A stretch of 64,000 nt of DNA, from NCBI RefSeq assembly GCF_029338315.1, contig NZ_CP119794.1:62001-126000 (forward strand). The letters are read 5' to 3'. Positions within the stretch are counted from its first letter, which is position 1, and every line of letters begins with the position of its first letter. This DNA comes from Haloarcula regularis (lineage in GTDB: Archaea > Halobacteriota > Halobacteria > Halobacteriales > Haloarculaceae). Below the pieces are notes generated by a model. The model was not told the DNA's origin, did not search any database, and was given only the letters and a program-made list of their open reading frames with translations. The translations under genes were made by a program, and so were the position numbers. Shown one piece after another: positions 48,744 to 56,487 of this stretch.

Positions 48744-49172
48744 ATGCAGGTTCGTGACCTCATGTCGACCGACGTCGTGACGGTCCCGGTCGGCGCCACG
48801 CTCGCAGACGCCGTCCGCCGGTTGCTCGAGGAGGGGGTGGGCTCCGTGGTCGTCGTCGACGGGGAGGGGGACCCCGTCGGTATCGTCACTGAATCGGACG
48901 CGCTGGGACTCGCGCTGGAGACCGACGACCCGCTCTCGTCGCTTTCCGTGGAGGCCGTCGGTCACCGGCCAGTCGTGACGACGACACCGTCGACGGCCGT
49001 CTCGACTGTGGCGCGGACGATGGCCGACGAGGGCGTCAAGAAAGTGCCCGTAATCGACGGCATCGACCTCGTGGGGATGGTCACGCTCTCGGACGTCGTC
49101 TGGCACCTCACGGAACTGCGGTCCGAGCTCTCCAACGCCGCCTCGCTCCGGGCGGAGTGGGACCCGACCTGA
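48744..49172 (+). CDS. CBS-domain protein
   Basis: 142 residues from ATG 48744. One Bateman module: first CBS MQVRDLMSTDVVTVPVGATL...GSVVVVDGEGDPVGIVTESD, second CBS VGHRPVVTTTPSTAVSTVA...VKKVPVIDGIDLVGMVTLSD. Stand-alone nucleotide-sensing regulator. A CTCTTTTTGG promoter-like stretch is about 25 bp upstream. Divergent from the DUF2064-like gene and 267 bp before native dinB start. Confidence 0.9.
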   Translation: MQVRDLMSTDVVTVPVGATLADAVRRLLEEGVGSVVVVDGEGDPVGIVTESDALGLALETDDPLSSLSVEAVGHRPVVTTTPSTAVSTVARTMADEGVKKVPVIDGIDLVGMVTLSDVVWHLTELRSELSNAASLRAEWDPT

Positions 49173-49439
49173 CGCGGCAATACCGGGTTGACGGGTCGCG
49201 GGCAGCGAAACGTTGATGTTCGTTTGTGAGATACGTTACCATGGGTCAGTACGCGCTCCCGGCGGGAAGTACCGCTGACGCACTCCGGAATCGGCATCGA
49301 CGGACGACCAGGCGCCGGGGGGCGTGGCCGCCCCTGGCCGTCAGACCCCTCGACTGGTTTTGCGAGCACACCCGCACCCGTACTGGCGAGTCTGGTCGGC
49401 CGACGCAGGGGTTTTCACGCCCCGCATACACGTAGACGT
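49173..49439. other. Upstream region of the native dinB 5' end
   Basis: Holds the presumed original dinB promoter: CAGGGGTTTTCACG at about 49406-49419, some 25 bp before the native ATG at 49440. No other gene is supported here. Confidence 0.45.
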
Positions 49440-49526
49440 ATGGACGCCGCGCGACTCCCGGGCACGGACGGCCCAGACCAGGTGGTCGCGCACGTCGACA
49501 TGGACTGTTTCTACTTACTACGTTGA
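49440..49526 (+). pseudogene. dinB: Detached native 5' end of dinB
   Basis: ATG at 49440 encodes MDAARLPGTDGPDQ followed by VVAHVDMDCFY, identical in the last 11 residues to the start of DNA polymerase IV at 56488. After 49514 the sequence changes to element DNA, adds LLR and stops at 49524-49526. This is the severed beginning of dinB left by integration; with the element excised it would join directly to 56575 to give an intact gene. Confidence 0.92.
49479..49514 (+). repeat. attL: left copy of 36-bp direct repeat
   Basis: 36 bp identical to 56539-56574, beginning CAGGTGGTCGCGCACGTCGA. It encodes QVVAHVDMDCFY of dinB. Host DNA lies to its left and AT-rich element DNA to its right. Confidence 0.95.
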
Positions 49527-49706
49527 ATCCCAAACCACCAGACTTCGGGCGATTTGACAACAGTCTCACGGGTATGTTCCCGCATGGTTCGGTCGTTCGT
49601 GTCGCGTCCGTTCGCCATCTCGGGGTTCGTTCAATACGGCGGTTGTCTCAAACAAAAAGTACTGCCGATTTCAGCAAGTGGACACACTAGTAGGATATCA
49701 TTGATC

Positions 49707-50405
49707 TCACTCTGTAACGAACCGTGTAAACCGAGCCAATGGATGGGAACTCCGTTCCATATCAACTTTCCATCCACGATCCTCTAATCGGTCCGATATT
49801 CCAGCCGCATGTTTGTCACCGCACAAAACAAGAACTTCCGAGTATCCCTCCTGTCTGCTGTATTCAACGATTGAGCGTGACATAATCTCATCTCTCTTAC
49901 TATCATCCCCAATGAGGAATACGGCACAAGCAGAATACACAAAAGGGGTTCCTGCTATCACAATGGCTGGCATCAATTTATTTGGTATCAAGAAGGTCGG
50001 TAGGTCAATTATGACTAACCCGATTGCATACGAAACAAAAATGACAGCAACGATATAGAGCATCTTTTCGCCAGTACCTTCGATCCAAGCCCACATCTCA
50101 TGAAGCTCTGCATCTATCTCCGAATGGACATCCAATCCCTGACGTTCTGCTTCGTCCTGTATGTCCCACAAATTCCTTGACGGGAGAAGTTCGTCAAGCA
50201 GATTGAATGTCTGATATAGAAGTTCAAGTGTGAGATATCCGATTAGAAAGAGTACGTACCCTACCGAAGAGTGATCGAGTTGAATAGTTTGCGACCGTCC
50301 TTCAACAAATAAGACTTCAGTTTCCTCGGTTTTTCTGTCAAAGAGGTTTCTACTATCTTTTTGTGCAATGTGAATCTCCCCCTGTACAATAGCTTTCTTT
50401 GTCAC
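49707..50405 (-). CDS. Membrane protein with TraB-like C-terminal segment
   Basis: 232 residues from a GTG at 50405. Three to four hydrophobic helices (about residues 48-70, 112-130, 136-160). The soluble C-terminus EVLVLCGDKHAAGISDRLED, preceded by RDEIMSRSIVEYSRQEGY, resembles the conserved end of TraB/PrgY/TIKI proteins (GxxH...GI..L...G). The N-terminal GxxHxx active-site motif of that family is not evident, so function is uncertain. Element gene; TATA box AAAATAAAAGG at about 50433-50443. Confidence 0.65.
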   Translation of the reverse strand: MTKKAIVQGEIHIAQKDSRNLFDRKTEETEVLFVEGRSQTIQLDHSSVGYVLFLIGYLTLELLYQTFNLLDELLPSRNLWDIQDEAERQGLDVHSEIDAELHEMWAWIEGTGEKMLYIVAVIFVSYAIGLVIIDLPTFLIPNKLMPAIVIAGTPFVYSACAVFLIGDDSKRDEIMSRSIVEYSRQEGYSEVLVLCGDKHAAGISDRLEDRGWKVDMERSSHPLARFTRFVTE

Positions 50406-50917
50406 TTTCTTACAGTGTCGATTGTCGCTGCCCTTTTATTTTCCTTGGCATACCCATCATCAAGGCTACACATGGGGATCATTATAGCTGATATGGTCTT
50501 TACTTTCACCATGGCCACGACTTCTACTTATGGCTACAATTCCAACGAATATTCGAGCGGAATGCCGAAAAGTGATTCCATGTTTGTTCGTGTCACAACT
50601 CCTGGTCTCGTCAGATACCGTGGAATGGCTCTATCTCTGGAGTAGAACCAAAGGAATCTCCACTGTTGTTGGCTGAAAAGTCCGAGCTAAATTCGGCACG
50701 CTCGTGATTTCGAATGAATGCGCAACCTAAGATGGGTGGTCTACGGCATAAGCATGGTACAGAATTTAAACCATCAAACTCGACGGATATCTGCACCTTC
50801 TCCCCAAACGTTAGGCATGCGTCTCGTCGACGTCGTCAAGACATACGCGAAGATTCTTTCGCATACAAGAGTCGCGACTATTATAATGAAGCTGTCGTTG
50901 GCAGTCGCCGTTCGGGA
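50406..50917. other. Divergent intergenic region in the element
   Basis: About 510 bp of AT-rich DNA between the membrane-protein gene (minus) and the primase-polymerase pair (plus). Minus-strand TATA near 50433 and plus-strand CTATTATAATG at 50878-50888. Short frames here lack coding-like composition. Confidence 0.4.
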
Positions 50918-51352
50918 ATGACTAATCCTGATACATTCACTGCTTGGACGGGAGCAAATCAGGATGAACCGTTCTCGGACGACCATCGTAAGAATCGGCG
51001 GTTGTGGAGGACCCAAGTTGGATGGAGAGACTACGCTAATGACTCGGACAAGCGAGTAAGGAAGAAAGACGATGCAATGGCTGTACGGTGTGTATGCTCA
51101 CAGCTGGAAACTCCTGAATATGTAATGGAACGAACTGTTGAACGATGCCTCGATGCCGATATGCGAACCTATTCGGCTCATTATTGGGGGATATACGGTG
51201 CAGCCATCGGCTTTGCAATCCTCGAACGGTTTGAGTCGGTCAACGAAGCAATCGATTCAGGATATGCTGACCACGCTAATGGCACATTCGAAAAGATCGA
51301 CACTGAGGGCGTCATCAAACTAACGTTCCGTAAATTCAACACCCATGAGTGA
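50918..51352 (+). CDS. Element protein of unknown function
   Basis: 144 residues from ATG 50918 (MTNPDTFTAWTGANQDEPFS). Charged, with a possible helix bundle (ERTVERCLDADMRTYSAHYW) and a C-terminal IDTEGVIKLTFRKF. A TATA-like TTATAATG is about 35 bp upstream. Its stop overlaps the primase-polymerase start by 8 bp, so the two are coupled and it likely serves replication or its control. Family not recognised. Confidence 0.7.
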   Translation: MTNPDTFTAWTGANQDEPFSDDHRKNRRLWRTQVGWRDYANDSDKRVRKKDDAMAVRCVCSQLETPEYVMERTVERCLDADMRTYSAHYWGIYGAAIGFAILERFESVNEAIDSGYADHANGTFEKIDTEGVIKLTFRKFNTHE

Positions 51353-52223
51353 ATTAGATATCAAGACGGATATTCCAGAGGATCTGCGCTCGTTTGATCA
51401 ATGGGTCGTAACAGAAAATAAACAGCCTGTGAGTCCACGGAAATGGTCGGATATCGACGCATTGCTTGATTACGAGACGGCAGTCGAATACTCTGATGGA
51501 CTCGATGATTTGAGGATCGGGTTTGTTTTGACAAAGTCGGATCCCTTTGTAGTCTTTGACTATGATAACGTAGCCCGTAACGGCACATTCAGTCAACAGA
51601 CACGTGACGACATCCGCAACCTGGATAGTTACGCCGAGATTTCATCGTCTCGCACAGGAGCGCACGTCTTTGTTCGTGGAGAATTGCTTGATGAGCGAGG
51701 GCACAAATACACCGAGCACGATTTTGGAAGCATTGAAGCCTACGAGGATGGGCGTTACATCGTTGTCACAGGAGAGCGGATTCCAGACATCGGTCCACAA
51801 GATACTATCCCCGAACGACAAAATCTAATCAAGGATATCCATAGCCGATTCCCTATGACGACACAATCGGGAGAAATTGCAGTTTCTGGCGGAGGGGAGG
51901 GAGACAGTCCCCAGGTAGATAGAATTCGAAGGACTATAGAAGCGTATGCTGATGATAGCAGTACTCATGCACAGAAGTGTCTTGATCTACTCAACTCCGA
52001 GGGGTCCGTCATGTATTCATCGCCATCTGAGGCAGATATGGCACTCTGTGGTTGCCTCGCCTTCTGGACTCGCGAAGATCCTGAATTGATGAAGAGATTG
52101 TGGCGAAAATCCGAACGCGGACGAAGGAAAAAAGTACAAACACGGAGCGATTACGTCAAACAGACGATAAGTACGGCTATTCAAAACAATCACACTACAT
52201 TTTCAGGTCGTTATGTGAATTGA
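51345..52223 (+). CDS. Primase-polymerase (NrS-1 polymerase-like AEP family)
   Basis: 292 residues. N-terminal archaeo-eukaryotic primase-like core with the three metal motifs: FDYDN (D72, D74), SSRTGAHVFV (S102-H107) and SIEAYEDGRYIVVTGE (E131, R137). The C-terminal part (about 200-280: EADMALCGCLAFWTREDPEL, then LWRKSERGRRKKVQTRSDYV) matches the helical domain found with NrS-1-type polymerases. Most likely the replication protein of the element. Overlaps the unknown upstream gene; no helicase gene is present, so it may use a host helicase. Confidence 0.83.
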   Translation: MSELDIKTDIPEDLRSFDQWVVTENKQPVSPRKWSDIDALLDYETAVEYSDGLDDLRIGFVLTKSDPFVVFDYDNVARNGTFSQQTRDDIRNLDSYAEISSSRTGAHVFVRGELLDERGHKYTEHDFGSIEAYEDGRYIVVTGERIPDIGPQDTIPERQNLIKDIHSRFPMTTQSGEIAVSGGGEGDSPQVDRIRRTIEAYADDSSTHAQKCLDLLNSEGSVMYSSPSEADMALCGCLAFWTREDPELMKRLWRKSERGRRKKVQTRSDYVKQTISTAIQNNHTTFSGRYVN

Positions 52224-52901
52224 GATCATAGCGATGAACTCGTGACTAGTATATTAAGTACCAAGATGGATACTCAATTGCTGTTGGGTCAAATGAGAAT
52301 CCTTAAAGAACGTACTACTCAGTCCTGACACCTCTATTTTTAATTAACTCACAGAATCTAAACTGAAAAATCAACAAAAGTCGTTAGCAGTCTCTATTGG
52401 CCGCAAGGTAACACAGTGGTGAGTTACCGTGTATTGGAATATGCGTCCATCCTTGAAGACATCTGAGGATTATTGCCGTGACCCACCACTGTGTACTCCT
52501 GCTGCCCATTCAGAATAAGGCACGGAAAGTATTTGAACAGAATCAGATATCATATATCGGATGACCGAATTTCCTTTGACTGTCGTTTTCCTTGAACCCT
52601 CCACATTACCTATACGTTCATTGTAGATCCTTTCGGGAGAGGGTCTTTTGCGCGAGCAGGATTGTTGAGTGTTATTATTGCCTGAATATTGTAAGTAAAT
52701 CTGCGCGTGCCGAACTACGAATCAAAAGCTCTTGGTCCGTGTTTATTGGAAGAACGCTCTCGTGAAATGGAGGCTCGATTATTTTCGATTTTGTAAATCG
52801 GCACAGAGTAATGAATAATTGACAAGAGCCCTCCCTAACACCGATCATGTCACTAAAAGCAGACCAAGTGTTAAAGTATAATAAGCAGATACTTTCCAAT
52901 T
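52224..52901. other. AT-rich noncoding region, candidate replication origin
   Basis: 678 bp without a supported gene, right after the primase-polymerase. ACACAGTGGTG (52411-52421) and its exact reverse complement CACCACTGTGT (52484-52494) are 62 bp apart; the left arm sits within GGTAAC (52407-52412) and GTTACC (52423-52428), a second inverted pair. A TATA box TTAAAGTATAATAAG (52871-52885) serves the next gene. Location and symmetry suggest an origin. Confidence 0.45.
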
Positions 52902-53255
52902 ATGTCTGATATGACGGACCTGCAGCGGGACATCCTGATTACTGCCAGGAACAACCCAAGGGCAAGTCAACAGATTGCCGATATGTGTGGCTGCTCCTCA
53001 TCATACGTCAGCAATGTGTTGAACCGATACGATTCAGTCGACGCGTTCAATGCTGAAATGGAATCAATGGCTGGAATTGAACCCATGCAACCTGCATTAG
53101 ACATGCGTCCCCCAGCTTGGTTGGAACAATCCGAGCCAATAGCGAACGACGAGGAACTGGACCAAGCCGTTGAGGAAGGAATGATGATTCTTGGCCAATC
53201 ATTGAAGAAGGGTTACAAAGGACTGAAAACCCTTGTTCGGAAGATAAGTAACTAA
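52902..53255 (+). CDS. Small HTH protein
   Basis: 117 residues from ATG 52902, about 20 bp after a strong TATA box, so probably leaderless. N-terminal helix-turn-helix LQRDILITARNNPRASQQIADMCGCSSSYVSNVL, described here in parts: recognition helix CSSSYVSNVLNRY. A linker and a C-terminal amphipathic helix (MILGQSLKKGYKGLKTLVRK) follow. Overlaps the start of the nuclease-like gene by one base, so the two are coupled; likely its regulator or partner. Confidence 0.78.
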   Translation: MSDMTDLQRDILITARNNPRASQQIADMCGCSSSYVSNVLNRYDSVDAFNAEMESMAGIEPMQPALDMRPPAWLEQSEPIANDEELDQAVEEGMMILGQSLKKGYKGLKTLVRKISN

Positions 53256-53908
53256 TGAGCGAAAATCGCGCTAAGGGTATCAAGCAATCTTTCGGGTCAA
53301 TCGACCCATACCAATTTGAAAAATTTATAGCTGAACTATGGGAACGACAGGGGTGGGAAGCAGAAGTTACCACTGAGTCCCAAGATGCGGGGATCGACGT
53401 TTTAGTACGGAAGTCCAATCCATTCAACCAGACACAGGTAATCCAGGTGAAACGGAATGCACCCGAGAATAAAGTGTCCTCTTCGAAGATTCAGCAGTAT
53501 GCTTCTCTCAAGAGACAAGTGCCTGAAGCAGATTCAGTGATCGTCGTAACTACCAGTGATTTCACTTCTCATGCTATGGATCGGGCCTCGGAACTAAATG
53601 TCAAGACAATCAACGGAGATTCCCTTCTCGAAATTATTGACGACGTGGATGCATACGATCTCGTCGACAGGTACGTCGACCAGCCCATTGATGATACTCC
53701 GACAGACGAGACCAATAACGATGATGCACCGAAATTCCAGTCTACTCGAGATGATCCATCGTCGGTCAATAGCGGTAACGAAGTGAGAGTGGAAACTGAT
53801 GAAGAAATGTCTACTGAGGAAGCAATCCTTGCAGTAGGGCAAGGATTGCTCGCGCTCGGATTTATTCTACTAATCGTGTTTTTGGTTGTCCGAGTATTCG
53901 TATTTTGA
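53255..53908 (+). CDS. Membrane-anchored Mrr-like restriction endonuclease-fold protein
   Basis: 217 residues. N-terminal PD-(D/E)xK nuclease of the Mrr type: YQFEKFIAELWERQGWEAEV, SQDAGIDVLV (D48), and VIQVKRN (Q64-x-K66), all present. An acidic, Ser/Thr-rich linker (about 140-185) leads to one C-terminal membrane helix (ILAVGQGLLALGFILLIVFL). A nuclease tethered to the membrane with a coupled HTH partner is unusual and fits an anti-invader or abortive role. AT-rich codon use, unlike host genes. Confidence 0.82.
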   Translation: MSENRAKGIKQSFGSIDPYQFEKFIAELWERQGWEAEVTTESQDAGIDVLVRKSNPFNQTQVIQVKRNAPENKVSSSKIQQYASLKRQVPEADSVIVVTTSDFTSHAMDRASELNVKTINGDSLLEIIDDVDAYDLVDRYVDQPIDDTPTDETNNDDAPKFQSTRDDPSSVNSGNEVRVETDEEMSTEEAILAVGQGLLALGFILLIVFLVVRVFVF

Positions 53909-54257
53909 TAATTCACACCTGGACTTTTTGTTCGATTCGAGGGACAGGGAAGCCCTCTACCATGCCACATATCTAAATCCCAAAGACATATCCTTCGATG
54001 GGGGATCTACACACTATCCTGACTGTTGGCTGGCTCCTTCGCGTGGCACGTCCGTGGTATCTCTCTCCAATGGGTGGCTACTTACAGGAGCCTTCGAACG
54101 GTTATATATCGTCAATCTGTTCGGCAGTCGTGATAAAACAGAACGCCTACTCAGCAACACCAATTATCTCGAAGAATCGCAAAACTGCTGAAACATATTC
54201 TTTACAAGCATTATCTGATCTTATCCGCCCATCATGTTATAAGCACCCAGATTTTGA
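53909..54257. other. Gap between nuclease and protease genes
   Basis: About 350 bp with two overlapping weak frames (53886-54191 and 53998-54270) that look spurious. A TATA box GTTATAAGC (54236-54244) is placed for the protease gene. Confidence 0.4.
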
Positions 54258-55094
54258 ATGTCGCGTATGAGACAAAATCCAATAACAGGACACTATCTGA
54301 CCACTACACCAATAATCTACGCTAATGACAATCATGCCACGGGATTCTTTTTCCGATATTCTGATGAGACCTATCTAATTACAAATCGTCATGCTTTGGG
54401 TTTTGAGACAGAGAATGGATGCAAGCTACAGAAAGCTAAAATAAGAATTAGAAATGACCCCTCTGATTTAGATAAATTCGAAGAGAGTACTCTCACGCTC
54501 CGAAACAAAAATGATGAAAAGCTTTGGCTCAATAATGATCATCGGGTTGATATAGGAATTATACCCCTAAAACCACCAGTCGTAGATTCTCAAATTAACA
54601 TACTACCGCCAAAGCAAATTTCCAGCGATTATAAGTATGGAAATTTGGCGTTTCGTGAGAAAGATTTTCCAGAAAGTCGTCCGATGTCTATGATTTTTTC
54701 TGGGGGATCTGGTGCAATAATATTGGGATATCCACTTGAGTATTTTGGACCCTCGTATCCAGTAGCCCGAAACGCAGTTATATCAAGTCCTTATGGAAGA
54801 ACAGTTGAGGAGCTGGTTGATACAACCGCAGGGATACCCAAGAAGGCCTTTCTCACTGATGCTGTTACACATCCTGGATTAAGTGGCTCTCCAGTCATTA
54901 CACAACCACCAGAGAGTATAATGCAGGATCCAAATAAACCAGAGAACGTGCATGTCGCGGCCAATTTAATGACATACGACAATAAGAGAGCATTGTTAGG
55001 TGTGCATGCTGGCGAATTTGATCAATATGCTGATTTCAAACTCAATAATGCAGTTTACCCTACTGCTATAATAGATATGATTAACTCTGTGTGA
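54258..55094 (+). CDS. Trypsin-like serine protease
   Basis: 278 residues. Chymotrypsin-fold triad visible: H45 in YLITNRHALGF, D98 in HRVDIGIIPL, S209 in THPGLSGSPVIT. No signal peptide, so it acts inside the cell, as do trypsin-like proteases found in bacterial and archaeal defence islands. A TATA box at 54236-54244 fits a leaderless start at 54267 (MRQNPITGHY), 9 bp after the first ATG; either is possible. AT-rich element gene; convergent with the integrase. Confidence 0.82.
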   Translation: MSRMRQNPITGHYLTTTPIIYANDNHATGFFFRYSDETYLITNRHALGFETENGCKLQKAKIRIRNDPSDLDKFEESTLTLRNKNDEKLWLNNDHRVDIGIIPLKPPVVDSQINILPPKQISSDYKYGNLAFREKDFPESRPMSMIFSGGSGAIILGYPLEYFGPSYPVARNAVISSPYGRTVEELVDTTAGIPKKAFLTDAVTHPGLSGSPVITQPPESIMQDPNKPENVHVAANLMTYDNKRALLGVHAGEFDQYADFKLNNAVYPTAIIDMINSV

Positions 55095-55263
55095 ATTTTG
55101 GTATACTTATTGATAATACGCAATCGATATTCCAGTATCAACCATTGTCGGGAGGGAGTGAGGATTTTTGTTCAAAGTGCTTAACCAACTACCACCGTCC
55201 TTCAACATTTGATGGTAAAACACAACTATCTCCCTATTCTTCATTGTCATCAGACTGTGAAGG

Positions 55264-55337
55264 CTTCGAGTCGTGGTATCCCCTCCCGAAGCGAGTGGCA
55301 TTTATGCCCGAGCGAGGAGTGGGATACCCGACCGAAG
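55264..55337. terminator. Long imperfect hairpin between protease and integrase genes
   Basis: CTTCGAGTCGTGGTATCCC (55264-55282) can pair with GGGATACCCGACCGAAG (55321-55337) with few mismatches; the core GGTATCCC/GGGATACC is perfect. Lies between converging genes, so it may end both transcripts. It is GC-rich within AT-rich DNA. Confidence 0.45.
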
Positions 55338-55403
55338 CCCTATCCACTAGTATCTGTCATCCCACGCTTTCCTCGGATGCACTTTGATGAATTGAGTGAT
55401 TAG

Positions 55404-56470
55404 TTAGTCCTCGTTGAACCACTCACGCCGTTGTTCTGCTTTCTCTGTCTCGGTCCGTTCATCATAGTGTCTATCCAACGTATTGATTGATACGTTCATT
55501 CTGTCGCTGATGGCACGTTCGGGGACGTCTTTCCGAAGATTCGAAGTGATGCTTCCTCTTCGGATATCATGAGGCCGAGTGTTGTGAGGGCACTTGACGG
55601 CTCCACGAAGTGACCCAGTATACTCACATTCATATGGATCTTTGTCAGCTGGGCACGGTTCATTGTACTGACAAGGGCACGTCCATTTGTAGACGTGTTT
55701 CGAGAGTGTTCGCTTGTCCATTCGACCGCTATCGCTTGACAGTAACGGGCGTCGACCGTATTCGTCCGTGACGGGTGTACGGTTCACCTCTACGTAATCT
55801 TCGAGAATACTGATCGTCGATGCGGGGACCGTGACAACACGTTCTCCATCTTCCTTGTTCTTGAGTCGTGTTCCGTCTTCGGGACGGTGTTCGATGGTAA
55901 TTCGGTTGTTCTCTGTATCGATGTGTTCCACATCAAGACTGTGGACTCCGCTCATTCGAGCCCCATCTGCCAAAGAAGAAGAATCAGTACGTGGTCGAGA
56001 GAAGCGTATTGATACCGTTCGAGGAAGTTGCAGAGAGTGGTTGCTTCTTCCTCGCTCATCATAGTCTCACGAACGTTTTCTCCCTTGTCGAGTTTTGGAA
56101 CTTGCATATTGGCGGGGACTGATTCATCGACGGCGTCAATACTCACACAGAATCGAAGGAATGTCCGTAGCTCCGACAACTGTGTCTTGAGAGAGACGGT
56201 CTTGAGTCCATCTTTACGCCAGTTTTTGTACTGGATGATGTCTCTCCCCGATAACTCATTGAGATTGCTGATACGGTCATCTACGTCGGATAAGTCGGTG
56301 TCAGTCGTTCCACGTTCAACGTTGGTTGCTCCTTCACACCAATCAACGAAAAAACCGAGACGGTACCGTTTCGCCTCGATCGTGTTGGGCGATAGTTCGT
56401 TCTCACAATCATCGAGGTATAGTTCGAAGGCTCTACGTGCGCCGATAGGTTGGAGTTTGTTCGATACCAT
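55404..56470 (-). CDS. Tyrosine recombinase/integrase of the element (frameshifted)
   Basis: ATG at 56470. N-terminal SAM-like DNA-binding domain (LYLDDCENELSPNTIEAKRY) and the start of the catalytic domain up to LLLWQMG. One base (a G in the GGGG run at 55961-55964) seems missing; restoring it gives LLLWQMGARMSGVHSLD, which includes the box I Arg. Later come HDIRRGSIT (HxxR) and the tyrosine in LDRHYDERT. A Cys/His-rich insert (CPCQYNEPC...CEYT...CPHN) is typical of haloarchaeal integrases. Adjacent to attR, as expected for an integrase. Confidence 0.87.
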
Positions 56471-56487
56471 TGTTCTGACGAACCCCG

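Noticed and set aside
49226..49435. 69-codon frame between CBS gene and native dinB start
   Set aside because: Arg-rich composition, no conserved pattern, and covers the presumed dinB promoter.
50361..50645. 94-codon frame in the element's divergent region
   Set aside because: Opposes the promoter of the membrane-protein gene and has no supporting features.
52675..52899. 74-codon minus-strand frame in the element's noncoding region
   Set aside because: Overlaps the strong TATA promoter of the HTH gene, has no recognisable motif and non-coding-like composition; cannot be excluded completely.
53886..54270. Two overlapping short frames between the nuclease and protease genes
   Set aside because: Neither has a credible start, domain or halophilic composition; the first overlaps the nuclease 3' end.
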